From contig CP076020.1 of NCBI GenBank assembly GCA_018622675.1, positions 1,426,001 to 1,490,000 on the forward strand: DNA of 64,000 bases, given 5' to 3'. This stretch comes from Mycoplasmatota bacterium (GTDB lineage: Bacteria > Bacillota_I > Bacilli_A > Izemoplasmatales > Hujiaoplasmataceae). Made by a program: the position numbers and the translations under genes. The number at the start of each line of letters is the position of its first letter. Within the stretch, counting starts at the first letter, position 1. Positions 17,346 to 24,621 of this stretch are shown piece after piece. The notes below the pieces were generated by a model. That model saw only the letters and a program-made list of their open reading frames with translations, was not told the origin of the DNA and searched no databases.

Positions 17346-19337
17346 GTTTGATTCCTCCTTATATGTACTTTCTATAAGTTTTTCAATTTTTTCTATAATG
17401 TCATCTGTATTCGTGTTTTTTAATTGTGCTGCGGCATTATTTAAATGACCGCCACCACCAAATTTTTCCATAATAATAGACACATTAAAATCATTAATAG
17501 ACCGGGCTGATATGCCGATGGTTGAACCATCTATCTTTCCAACAGCAAAAGCAGCAATGATGTTATCGATTTCTAATAATTCATCAGCAGTTTTTGCTAA
17601 TTGTACACGATCAGTCATATCCACTTCATCTAATGCTGTAATAGCAAATCGTTCGTGAATAATTCTTGCCTTGTTAACAAGGTTCGATTTAGTTTTAATG
17701 TCATCTAAAGACTCTCTTAATATCAATCTTGCTTGTGATGGATCAGCACCTTTTTGTCTTAATGAAGCAGCAGCTTCAAAAGTACGCGAACCCGTCCTGT
17801 TAGAAAAATTATTAGTATCAATCATCATCCCAGCAAGCATAATGGTTGCTTCAAATTTATGAATTGAAACTTCTTCTTTAAAGAAGTCAATTAACTCTGT
17901 AACTAACTCAACAGAAGATGATGCATATGGCTCTACATAATTAAGTAATAAATCAGGAATTGTATCCTCAATTCTTCTATGATGGTCAATAACAATGATA
18001 TTTTTTGTTTTTGAAACCATTTCTGGAGTATTCGACTGATTAGTTGAATGATGATCGACTAAAATCAGTAATGTATCATTGTCAACATTAGGCAAAGCCT
18101 CTTCAGGTTCAATCACATATTCAAGCAATTTAATATATTCATGTTCTAACATATTTAGAACCTTTTGACATGTTTGGTCAATATCATCAAAATCAATAAT
18201 AATTTTAGCTTTTTTATTCTTAGCGATAGCCATTTCTAATAATCCAATGGCTGCGCCCAGTGCATCTATATCCGTTGTTTTATGTGGCATGATAAAGACT
18301 TCATTAGCTGATTCAAAGTAATCGCTTAATGCTCTAGAATTAACTTTAGCAGTAATTTTACTACGTTTTTCAACAGTATTTGACTTACCGCCAAAAAACT
18401 TAGTCGGTTGATTTTTTAAATTAACAACAACTTGGTCTCCGCCTCGGTCAATAGCCAGTTGAAGAGCATCTTCAGCTGCTTCTCCCAATTCCGCAATATG
18501 AGTATCAAATGAAGCAATGCCTATAGAAAGAGAAACTCTAATATCATTTTCTTCAGCTGTATCAGAAACACGCTCTAAGATTGAAAATCCTTCTTCCATG
18601 AATTCATCAAGTTTTTTTCTATTGGTAATCATGACAGCTTTATCAACACGAAGGCTAACAAAATAAATGTTATGATCTTGACACCAATTGTTTAATATAG
18701 CTAGAATCGCGCCTTCTATACTAGATTTGTTTTGATAATCCATATTGGCTGTTGCTTCTACAAAATTATCTAGAGATATAATCCCAATAACATTTTGATT
18801 ATCATGATATTTTTGTTTAACTTCTTCTCTTTCAGTCACTTCAAACAAATACACTGTTTTATTTTTAGGATAGTGAATGACGTCATATATTTTATCATAT
18901 TGGGTGATTGAAAATTTACCAATACGTCTTTCTACATTATCAAATAAGACCTTATTTAATACATTTTTGGGTCTATTTACAAGAACATTAGAAAAGTAAT
19001 CCTTAGCGGCGTTATTGGCAAAATCAACATTGTATTCATCATCATAAATAACAATCCCAACAGGTAAATAGTTTAAGGCGATATCTTCATTATTTAGTTT
19101 TCTTTTATTGATAAGATTTGTTTCTCGTATTTTAGATTCTAATTGTTTAATTCTTTTCGTTCTTTGGCTAGAAATTAACTCAAAAATTAAAATACCAAAA
19201 TAAATAACAGAAATAAAAATAATAAAAATAACAAAATAATCTAAATCAGATTTAAAAAAATATAAAAAACTAAATCCAATGAGTAATGCATATGCGATTG
19301 TTAGGAAGATATGAAACAGATTAAAGAACTTTCTCAT
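16899..19337 (-). CDS. gdpP-rplI: Fusion: cyclic-di-AMP phosphodiesterase GdpP joined to ribosomal protein L9
   Basis: One open frame of 812 codons. Residues 1-664 are GdpP: two N-terminal membrane helices (about 5-30 and 32-53), a PAS-like domain (LPVGIVIYDDEYNVDFAN), a degenerate GGDEF domain ending SIGIASFD...GGDQ, and a DHH/DHHA1 phosphodiesterase with HKTTDIDALGAA, VDHH, IDHH and GGGGHLNNAAAQ. GdpP hydrolyses c-di-AMP. Residues 665-812 are a full L9 beginning MKVILIKDVKGKGKKGDV. No stop codon separates them. The joint carries AAGGAGG followed 8 nt later by ATG, so L9 can also start on its own. In Bacillus the two genes are adjacent and separate. As I recall, Acholeplasma genomes are annotated with such a bifunctional protein, so the fusion is probably lineage-wide. 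Confidence 0.93.
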   Translation of the reverse strand: MRKFFNLFHIFLTIAYALLIGFSFLYFFKSDLDYFVIFIIFISVIYFGILIFELISSQRTKRIKQLESKIRETNLINKRKLNNEDIALNYLPVGIVIYDDEYNVDFANNAAKDYFSNVLVNRPKNVLNKVLFDNVERRIGKFSITQYDKIYDVIHYPKNKTVYLFEVTEREEVKQKYHDNQNVIGIISLDNFVEATANMDYQNKSSIEGAILAILNNWCQDHNIYFVSLRVDKAVMITNRKKLDEFMEEGFSILERVSDTAEENDIRVSLSIGIASFDTHIAELGEAAEDALQLAIDRGGDQVVVNLKNQPTKFFGGKSNTVEKRSKITAKVNSRALSDYFESANEVFIMPHKTTDIDALGAAIGLLEMAIAKNKKAKIIIDFDDIDQTCQKVLNMLEHEYIKLLEYVIEPEEALPNVDNDTLLILVDHHSTNQSNTPEMVSKTKNIIVIDHHRRIEDTIPDLLLNYVEPYASSSVELVTELIDFFKEEVSIHKFEATIMLAGMMIDTNNFSNRTGSRTFEAAASLRQKGADPSQARLILRESLDDIKTKSNLVNKARIIHERFAITALDEVDMTDRVQLAKTADELLEIDNIIAAFAVGKIDGSTIGISARSINDFNVSIIMEKFGGGGHLNNAAAQLKNTNTDDIIEKIEKLIESTYKEESNMKVILIKDVKGKGKKGDVIEVATGYGNYLLTSKHAIKANTANMEALEDERQELKEKENKAKKKALDLKERIEKSPIKLYVKLGESGKLFGSINTKQIADELKKQYDISVDKRKIDLDDKINTLGNFDIDVKLHKDIVATIDVQVLEKE
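17354..17360 (-). promoter_or_regulatory. Perfect internal ribosome binding site for L9
   Basis: AAGGAGG on the minus strand lies 8 nt before the L9 ATG. It matches the anti-Shine-Dalgarno end of the 16S gene in this window (CCTCCTT at the 16S 3' end). In the fusion frame it encodes Lys-Glu-Glu of the linker KEESN. Confidence 0.8.
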
Positions 19338-19454
19338 TGTAGTCTCCTCTTCATAAATAATAAATAATTATAACATAAAACATCCAAAAATTAAACTATA
19401 TCAATATAAACTGCGATGTCTTTAAATACGATTAATATCGTATTTTCAATACAT

Positions 19455-19484
19455 ATTATACCACGAATACATGGTTTCTGTCTT
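19455..19484 (-). promoter_or_regulatory. Extended -10 promoter of gdpP/rplI-dnaB-prfA-prmC
   Basis: On the minus strand TGG-TATAAT forms an extended -10 (TATAAT at 19455-19460). AAGACA at 19479-19484 could serve as a weak -35 with an 18-nt spacer. This leaves a leader of about 110 nt before the gdpP ATG. Confidence 0.5.
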
Positions 19485-19490
19485 CAAAAG

Positions 19491-19513
19491 AAAAAAGGCT
19501 CAGATGAGCCTTT
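19491..19513 (-). terminator. Rho-independent terminator of rpsF-ssb-rpsR
   Basis: A perfect 8-bp stem AAAGGCTC / GAGCCTTT (19494-19501, 19506-19513) has a 4-nt loop. On the minus strand it is followed by TTTTTTCTTTT. It starts 6 bp after the rpsR stop. Confidence 0.9.
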
Positions 19514-19518
19514 AAAAA

Positions 19519-19758
19519 CTATTCTTTTACGTATGGTAATAAAGCCATGAAACGTGCTCTTTTAATCGCTCTTGCCAAATGTTTTTGGTAATAAGCTTTT
19601 GTACCAGTCACACGTCTTGGAAGAATTTTACCTCTATCTGAAATAAATCTTCTCAATAACTCATGATCTTTAAAATCTATATATGTAACTTTATTTTCAG
19701 TAAAATAGCATCTTTTACGATTTCTACGACGGTTACTTTTAAATCCTGGTCTTGCCAT
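19519..19758 (-). CDS. rpsR: 30S ribosomal protein S18
   Basis: The 79-residue basic protein has the S18 core [19 protein letters not shown] and [22 protein letters not shown]. It binds 16S rRNA as a heterodimer with S6. It is the last gene of rpsF-ssb-rpsR, 14 bp after ssb. Confidence 0.97.
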   Translation of the reverse strand: MARPGFKSNRRRNRKRCYFTENKVTYIDFKDHELLRRFISDRGKILPRRVTGTKAYYQKHLARAIKRARFMALLPYVKE

Positions 19759-19772
19759 AATAATCCTCCTTT

Positions 19773-20192
19773 TTAAAATGGTAGGTCATCTTCAACATCG
19801 TTGAAGTTGCCTGTATCAATATCTTCGTCTTGTTTGTAGTTTTGACTTGGATTATTATTTTCTCTTTGTGATTTAGTGTCTAAGAACGTTACAGAGTCGC
19901 ATACGACATCTGTTGTATATCTCTTAGCATTAATTTTTTCATCCATATACTCGCCTGTTTGAAGTCTACCTTCAACTGCAACTAAACTACCTTTAGAAAC
20001 ATAGCGGCTGATATTTTCAGCTTGTTTTCTCCAGGCAACACAGTTTATAAAGTCTACATCTTTGTCAGAACTATTTGAGGCGTAAGGACGATTAACCGCA
20101 AGGGAAAAACTACAAACGGGAATGTTGTTATTTGTATGTCTTAATTCAGGGTCTCTTGTTAAACGACCAATTAATACAACTTTGTTAAACAT
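19773..20192 (-). CDS. ssb: Single-stranded DNA-binding protein
   Basis: The 139-residue OB-fold protein starts [18 protein letters not shown], has [12 protein letters not shown] and [12 protein letters not shown], and ends in the acidic DDLPF tip that recruits replication and repair partners. It is encoded between rpsF and rpsR as in Firmicutes. Confidence 0.97.
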   Translation of the reverse strand: MFNKVVLIGRLTRDPELRHTNNNIPVCSFSLAVNRPYASNSSDKDVDFINCVAWRKQAENISRYVSKGSLVAVEGRLQTGEYMDEKINAKRYTTDVVCDSVTFLDTKSQRENNNPSQNYKQDEDIDTGNFNDVEDDLPF

Positions 20193-20203
20193 TTAATCTC
20201 TCC

Positions 20204-20494
20204 TTAAATTTCGTCTCTTGCAATGACAATATGACGAATAACATCTTCTTTGATTTTAATGACACGGTTTACTTCAGCAATTGCTTCAGTAGACGCTACT
20301 ACGTCCAATACAACATAGTATCCTTTTTTAAAGTCATTAATTTCATATGCAAGATCTCTCATGCCCCATTCGTCAACTTTTGGTTCTGGAGACTCAAACT
20401 TTGCAAAGATTTGATTAATATCATTAATTAAATCTTTTCTAGCTTGTTCTTCTAGGTTTGGACGAACAATGTACATAACTTCGTATCTTTTCAT
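20204..20494 (-). CDS. rpsF: 30S ribosomal protein S6
   Basis: The 96-residue S6 begins MKRYEVMYIVRPN. The ATG at 20492-20494 is chosen because AAGGAGG (20501-20507) lies 6 nt upstream. The frame is open further upstream to 20533, but that extension overlaps the leader palindrome and lacks a ribosome site. S6 partners with S18, encoded two genes downstream. The strong promoter and structured leader suggest feedback control. Confidence 0.95.
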   Translation of the reverse strand: MKRYEVMYIVRPNLEEQARKDLINDINQIFAKFESPEPKVDEWGMRDLAYEINDFKKGYYVVLDVVASTEAIAEVNRVIKIKEDVIRHIVIARDEI

Positions 20495-20517
20495 AATATA
20501 CCTCCTTCTGGTCTTTG

Positions 20518-20531
20518 GCTGCTTAAGCAGC
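20518..20531 (-). promoter_or_regulatory. Palindromic hairpin in the rpsF leader, candidate S6:S18 control site
   Basis: A perfect 14-bp palindrome GCTGCTTAAGCAGC lies 10 bp upstream of the rpsF ribosome site, inside the roughly 50-nt leader. S6:S18-binding leaders are known in many bacteria. I cannot confirm the family's conserved CCG bulge here, so this is only a candidate. Confidence 0.4.
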
Positions 20532-20553
20532 AAGGTTATAAATCACTTTATGA

Positions 20554-20582
20554 ATTATATCATAAAGACTTGAATTTGTCCA
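20554..20582 (-). promoter_or_regulatory. Promoter of rpsF-ssb-rpsR
   Basis: On the minus strand TGGACA (20577-20582), a 17-nt spacer and TATAAT (20554-20559) are present, with TGA just before the -10 (extended -10). It lies immediately downstream of the terminator of the preceding gene. Confidence 0.8.
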
Positions 20583-20584
20583 TT

Positions 20585-20609
20585 AAAAAAAGCGAGATCA
20601 TCTCGCTTT
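20585..20609 (-). terminator. Rho-independent terminator of the 20613 lipoprotein gene
   Basis: A stem AAAGCGAGA / TCTCGCTTT (20589-20597, 20601-20609) with a 3-nt loop is followed on the minus strand by TTTTTTTAA. It starts 4 bp after the stop codon. Confidence 0.88.
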
Positions 20610-20612
20610 AAA

Positions 20613-21140
20613 TTATTCAATTGGTTGATTAAAAATATCTACTATTTCATCCTCGAAATCTACTGTACGAATAATCAATAATAAATTACCTCTTTTATAA
20701 TCATCAACTTCTCTGTCAGCATAATAAGTTTGTAAAGTTTCACTCACTTCTAAAGCTTCATTTAAATGTTCTTCAGAAGGAAAAACGATTACAATCCCAC
20801 TCTTACTAATAATATCATCTTCAGTTCCTTCTTCAGAATAAGCAACTAAAAATACAGAATAATTAAGATTAGTAATTGTATCTAAACTACCATAATTATC
20901 TATTAAATCAATTGACATATTATCTACAACACTAAAAGTTTGTGAAGGAACTAAGCCAGCTGATTCAGGTTCTTCTGGATCAAAGTTAACTGCAATTGGA
21001 TTTTTATATTCATATGCATGGTAACCTTCTTCTTCAAAATTAGCTTGTATACCTTCGAAAGAACTAGTTGAACAAGCTGTTAAGGCACCTACTGAAAAAA
21101 CTAATGCAAATATTAATAAAACTTTCTTTATACTTCTCAT
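20613..21140 (-). CDS. Lipoprotein of unknown function
   Basis: The 175-residue predicted lipoprotein has a signal of basic MRSIKK plus a hydrophobic stretch ending in lipobox LTAC (cysteine 23), so it should be lipidated and face outside. The mature part is acidic, with no motif I recognise. It has the same plan as the lipoprotein at 35504-35872: lipobox, an EEEGY/EARGY element soon after, a hydrophobic strand pair followed by acidic residues, and an Asp/Glu-rich C-terminus. It has its own consensus promoter and terminator. Confidence 0.75.
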   Translation of the reverse strand: MRSIKKVLLIFALVFSVGALTACSTSSFEGIQANFEEEGYHAYEYKNPIAVNFDPEEPESAGLVPSQTFSVVDNMSIDLIDNYGSLDTITNLNYSVFLVAYSEEGTEDDIISKSGIVIVFPSEEHLNEALEVSETLQTYYADREVDDYKRGNLLLIIRTVDFEDEIVDIFNQPIE

Positions 21141-21187
21141 TATTTCACCATCCTAAAATATTTAAAAAACTCTATCTTGTCTTTAAA

Positions 21188-21216
21188 ATTATATCTTATT
21201 AAACCATTTATGTCAA
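21188..21216 (-). promoter_or_regulatory. Perfect-consensus promoter of the 20613 lipoprotein
   Basis: On the minus strand TTGACA (21211-21216), exactly 17 nt and TATAAT (21188-21193) are present, twelve of twelve matches. Such a promoter should be strong and constitutive, so the lipoprotein is probably abundant. Confidence 0.85.
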
Positions 21217-21256
21217 CACGAATATAGAAGACATCATTGGTAAAATAAATCTTTAT

Positions 21257-22138
21257 TTATTTTCTTTTTCTATACGGAAATAACATAGAAACTTGTTTTT
21301 TGTAATCCTGGAAACATTCTCTTCCAGCTAACTTTTTTTCCATCATAGGAATACTAACAAAAATAAACAAAGCAATCATTGCTATTGGATAGATAATATT
21401 AAAATCCAAGACTTCTTTAACACTCACATAAATCAAATATACACCCACCCATAAAGATAATTCACCTAGATAATTTGGGTGTCTTGAATAACGCCAAATA
21501 CCATGATCAATACAAGAATTTTTATCAAGTCGATTCTGTCTAAAATCATACATTTGTTTGTCAGCAATAAATTGAATAACACTAGCAAAAATCATTAAAA
21601 CAAAACCAATCATAGTTAAAGCGTTGATTGAATCACTTAAAACTACTACATCATGTGCATTAATAAGTTGTATGTAAACAACCAAAGTTGGAATTAAATG
21701 GATAGCGCCAAAATTAGACAATAAATAATATCCTTTAGTCTTTTCTTCAATTAAATCATAACGCCAATCTTGTTCTTTAAAACCTGTCCAATTTTTCCAC
21801 CAATTGTAAGTCAACCTTATAGCCCAAATCATTATTCCTATAAGCAATAACCAAATCACAGGATTCATTGAGATCGAATAATAAAGAATCCATCCAACAA
21901 TAATGACTGGTGGTATCACCGACCAATATGGGTCATACATTGAAGAATTTTTTGTGATTAAACTAAAAGCAAAAATAGCAATCGTCGCCACTAAATTTGC
22001 TAAGAAAGTTAACAATATTATATTTGATATCACCGGTTTAAAAATAAAAAAAGTTAAAACTCCTAATGTTATCGAAACTAAATACGCAAGAATAAAAAAA
22101 ATCCCTGTCTGATTTTTTGACATTTTAATATATTTCAT
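21257..22138 (-). CDS. DUF1295 membrane protein (steroid 5-alpha-reductase-like fold)
   Basis: The predicted 293-residue integral membrane protein has about seven to eight helices. The C-terminal segment GIWRYSRHPNYLGELSLW is the DUF1295 signature, shared with isoprenylcysteine methyltransferases and sterol reductases, where the Arg-His-Pro-Asn segment binds the cofactor. The substrate is unknown. The start is the ATG 22136-22138 with AAGGGGAG just upstream. The open frame extends to a TTG at 22153 without its own ribosome site. Confidence 0.85.
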   Translation of the reverse strand: MKYIKMSKNQTGIFFILAYLVSITLGVLTFFIFKPVISNIILLTFLANLVATIAIFAFSLITKNSSMYDPYWSVIPPVIIVGWILYYSISMNPVIWLLLIGIMIWAIRLTYNWWKNWTGFKEQDWRYDLIEEKTKGYYLLSNFGAIHLIPTLVVYIQLINAHDVVVLSDSINALTMIGFVLMIFASVIQFIADKQMYDFRQNRLDKNSCIDHGIWRYSRHPNYLGELSLWVGVYLIYVSVKEVLDFNIIYPIAMIALFIFVSIPMMEKKLAGRECFQDYKKQVSMLFPYRKRK

Positions 22139-22169
22139 TTGTCTCCCCTTCAATCATTATGTGTGAGTT

Positions 22170-22178
22170 ATTTTATCA
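22170..22178 (-). promoter_or_regulatory. Possible extended -10 of the DUF1295 gene
   Basis: TGA-TAAAAT on the minus strand (TAAAAT at 22170-22175) lies about 30 nt before the ATG. The -35 region is a plain T tract belonging to the pncC terminator, so support is weak. Confidence 0.35.
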
Positions 22179-22182
22179 TAAA

Positions 22183-22223
22183 TTAAAAAAAAATAACATA
22201 TAATCATGAAATTATATGTTATT
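22183..22223 (-). terminator. Rho-independent terminator of tkt-tatD-ychF-pncC
   Basis: A perfect 13-bp stem (22192-22204 with 22211-22223) has a 6-nt loop and is followed by TTTTTTTTT on the minus strand. The upstream arm overlaps the end of pncC. Confidence 0.85.
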
Positions 22224-22697
22224 CATTATTGTTTTAAAAATAAATATACATGTTTTATATTGAATCGTTTGACGGTCACCTTGAAATTTCTTCTTAAAAA
22301 TCAATTTCTGATCACCTATATAAATACCTATATAGACAGTACCAACTTGAACATCATGATAAGATTTAGGACCGGCAATACCTGATACAGCCACTCTAAT
22401 TGATGCATTTGATAAAGACAAAAGACCTTCTAGCATTTCTTCTATGATTTCCTTACTATAAACGCTATACTGGTCAATCGTTTTTCTCTTGCAATTTAAG
22501 ATTTTTACCTTTGCCTCATTTGAATAAACGACAAAGCTTTCTTTTAAAACTTTTGAAGCATCAGGAATAGAAGTCACTAAAGATGCTAGTAACCCACCTG
22601 TCATTGATTCAGCAAAAACTATTTTTTGATTTTTTTCAATGCATTTCTTAACTAAATCTTCACTGAGAAGACTGACTTCTTTTACTAAAGTTTCCAT
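22212..22697 (-). CDS. pncC: Nicotinamide-nucleotide amidohydrolase, CinA C-terminal type
   Basis: The 161-residue protein is the stand-alone PncC/CinA C-terminal domain, which deamidates nicotinamide mononucleotide to nicotinate mononucleotide. Motifs: AESMTGGLLASLVTSIPDAS near the N-terminus, VAVSGIAGP in the middle, then GTVYIGI and FQGDRQTIQ. The N-terminal molybdopterin-binding-like half of full CinA is absent, as in E. coli PncC. It lies 8 bp after ychF. Confidence 0.88.
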   Translation of the reverse strand: METLVKEVSLLSEDLVKKCIEKNQKIVFAESMTGGLLASLVTSIPDASKVLKESFVVYSNEAKVKILNCKRKTIDQYSVYSKEIIEEMLEGLLSLSNASIRVAVSGIAGPKSYHDVQVGTVYIGIYIGDQKLIFKKKFQGDRQTIQYKTCIFIFKTIMNNI

Positions 22698-22705
22698 ATA
22701 CCCTT

Positions 22706-23806
22706 CTATACACTAAATCTAAAATTAAATATATCCCCATCTTGAGCAATATAATTTTTACCTTCTAGTCTGTACTTGCCTTTTTCTTTTGCTTTAGCTT
22801 CACTACCCGCTTCCACCAAATCATCAAAATGAATAGTTTCGGCTCTAATAAAGCCTTTTTCAAAATCACTATGAATGACACCAGCACATTCTGGAGCTTT
22901 CATTCCTTCTTTAAAAGTCCAAGCTCTAACTTCTTTTTCACCTGCTGTTAGGAACGTTCTTAACCCTAGCGTTTCATAACTGACATTAATCAATTGATCT
23001 AATCCAGATGTTTTCATTCCCATTTCATTCATAAATTCATTTCTTTCTTCTATATCCAATGATTGGAGTTCTTGTTCTATCTTAGCACTGATAATAACAG
23101 TTTTAGCCTTATCTTTACTTGCGAACTCTTTCACTTGTGTAACATAATCATTTTCCAACTCACCTAACTCATCTTCAGCTACATTACAAACATAAATCAT
23201 TGGCTTAGCAGTTAAGAAAGAGTAATTCTTAATGATTAGTTTTTCCTCCTTATTTAAAGGATAAGTTCGTATAGGCATTTCATCTTTCAAATGATTTAAT
23301 AATTTAGTTAATAGTTCATATTCCTGTGCAATCAATTTTTCTGTTTTGATAGATGCTTGTTTCTTTAATTTTGGTAATCTTTTTTCGATGACTTCTATAT
23401 CTGCAAAGATTAATTCAATTAAAATGGTTTCAATATCTCTTAAAGGATCAATACTCCCATCCACATGGGTGACTTCGTCATCATCGAAACATCTTACAAC
23501 TTGAACAATGGCATCTGTAGAACGAATATGTGATAAGAACTGGTTTCCCAATCCTTCACCTTTTGAAGCACCCCTAACAAGGCCAGCAATATCTCTAAAT
23601 TCAAAACTTGTGTAAATGACTTTTTTAGGATGATACATTTGGGCTAATTTCTCGACCCTTGCATCTGGAACTTCTACTACACCAACATTTGGTTCTATCG
23701 TTGCAAATGGATAATTTGCGGCTAAGACATTGGCTTTAGTTATTGCGTTAAAAAGCGTCGACTTACCAACATTTGGTAAGCCAACAATACCTGCGGTTAA
23801 ACCCAT
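22706..23806 (-). CDS. ychF: Ribosome-binding ATPase YchF (OBG family)
   Basis: The 366-residue TRAFAC-class nucleotidase has G1 [15 protein letters not shown] (about 8-22) and G3 DIAGLV. The G4 position is altered (NVAE region), which explains ATP preference in the family. A coiled-coil insertion and the C-terminal TGS domain ([19 protein letters not shown]...[11 protein letters not shown]) are present. The ATG overlaps the tatD end by 10 bp. Confidence 0.96.
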   Translation of the reverse strand: MGLTAGIVGLPNVGKSTLFNAITKANVLAANYPFATIEPNVGVVEVPDARVEKLAQMYHPKKVIYTSFEFRDIAGLVRGASKGEGLGNQFLSHIRSTDAIVQVVRCFDDDEVTHVDGSIDPLRDIETILIELIFADIEVIEKRLPKLKKQASIKTEKLIAQEYELLTKLLNHLKDEMPIRTYPLNKEEKLIIKNYSFLTAKPMIYVCNVAEDELGELENDYVTQVKEFASKDKAKTVIISAKIEQELQSLDIEERNEFMNEMGMKTSGLDQLINVSYETLGLRTFLTAGEKEVRAWTFKEGMKAPECAGVIHSDFEKGFIRAETIHFDDLVEAGSEAKAKEKGKYRLEGKNYIAQDGDIFNFRFSV

Positions 23807-24594
23807 TCATTGGCCTCTTTCTTTAAATCTGTTAAATCAAATAAATGAACTGTATTATGATAAGTTATATCTGATAATTTATCAAAACTGATACCCTTGA
23901 TTTTAGCAATTTCTTTTGCTATATATTCTACATTACGAGGTTGATTTTGTTTTCCACGGTAGGGCACTGGTGATAGGTATGGTGAGTCTGTTTCAACCAA
24001 TAATCTATCAAGTGGTACATGCTTTGCAACCTCTTTGGGTGTATTTGCATTTTTAAATGTGACTGGTCCAGCTAAGGAAATATGCATATTTAAATCTATA
24101 AATTTATCCATATATTCTTTTGAACCTGAATAACAGTGCATAACACCTTTTAGATCTTTATCTTTATATTCTTTTAAAATTTGATATGTATCATCTGTAG
24201 CATCTCTCATGTGTATAGAGATAGGCATTTTATATTGATTGGCTAATTTGATTTGTTTAATGAATAAATCTTTTTGTTTATCCATAAAACTTTTATCCCA
24301 ATGGTAATCTAATCCTATTTCACCTATACCTTTAACTTTTGGGTGTTTAAGATTTCTTTCCAACCATTGAAGGTCTTCTTCTCGTATATAAGATGCTTCA
24401 CTTGGATGAATACCAATCAGTGCATAAATTTGATCATACATACTTGCAAGTTCAATGGCTAATTTAGAAGATTCAATATCATAACCCACAACAATATAAG
24501 CAACCACACCTGCTTTTTCAGCTTTTTCTATTAAGGTTTCTATCTTAGTAAATAATTGTTCATCATTTAAGTGAACATGAGAATCAATTAACAT
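23797..24594 (-). CDS. tatD: TatD-family metal-dependent deoxyribonuclease
   Basis: This 265-residue TIM-barrel hydrolase has metal ligands in DSHVHLND (about 4-11), GEIGLDYHWD (about 92-101), SIHMRDA, MHCYSG and VETDSPYLSP. TatD acts in DNA repair and degradation of exposed DNA ends. It is co-transcribed with tkt (27 bp gap) and ychF (10 bp overlap). Confidence 0.95.
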   Translation of the reverse strand: MLIDSHVHLNDEQLFTKIETLIEKAEKAGVVAYIVVGYDIESSKLAIELASMYDQIYALIGIHPSEASYIREEDLQWLERNLKHPKVKGIGEIGLDYHWDKSFMDKQKDLFIKQIKLANQYKMPISIHMRDATDDTYQILKEYKDKDLKGVMHCYSGSKEYMDKFIDLNMHISLAGPVTFKNANTPKEVAKHVPLDRLLVETDSPYLSPVPYRGKQNQPRNVEYIAKEIAKIKGISFDKLSDITYHNTVHLFDLTDLKKEANEWV

Positions 24595-24621
24595 TTTTCC
24601 TCCTCATCGAGAATAATAGAC

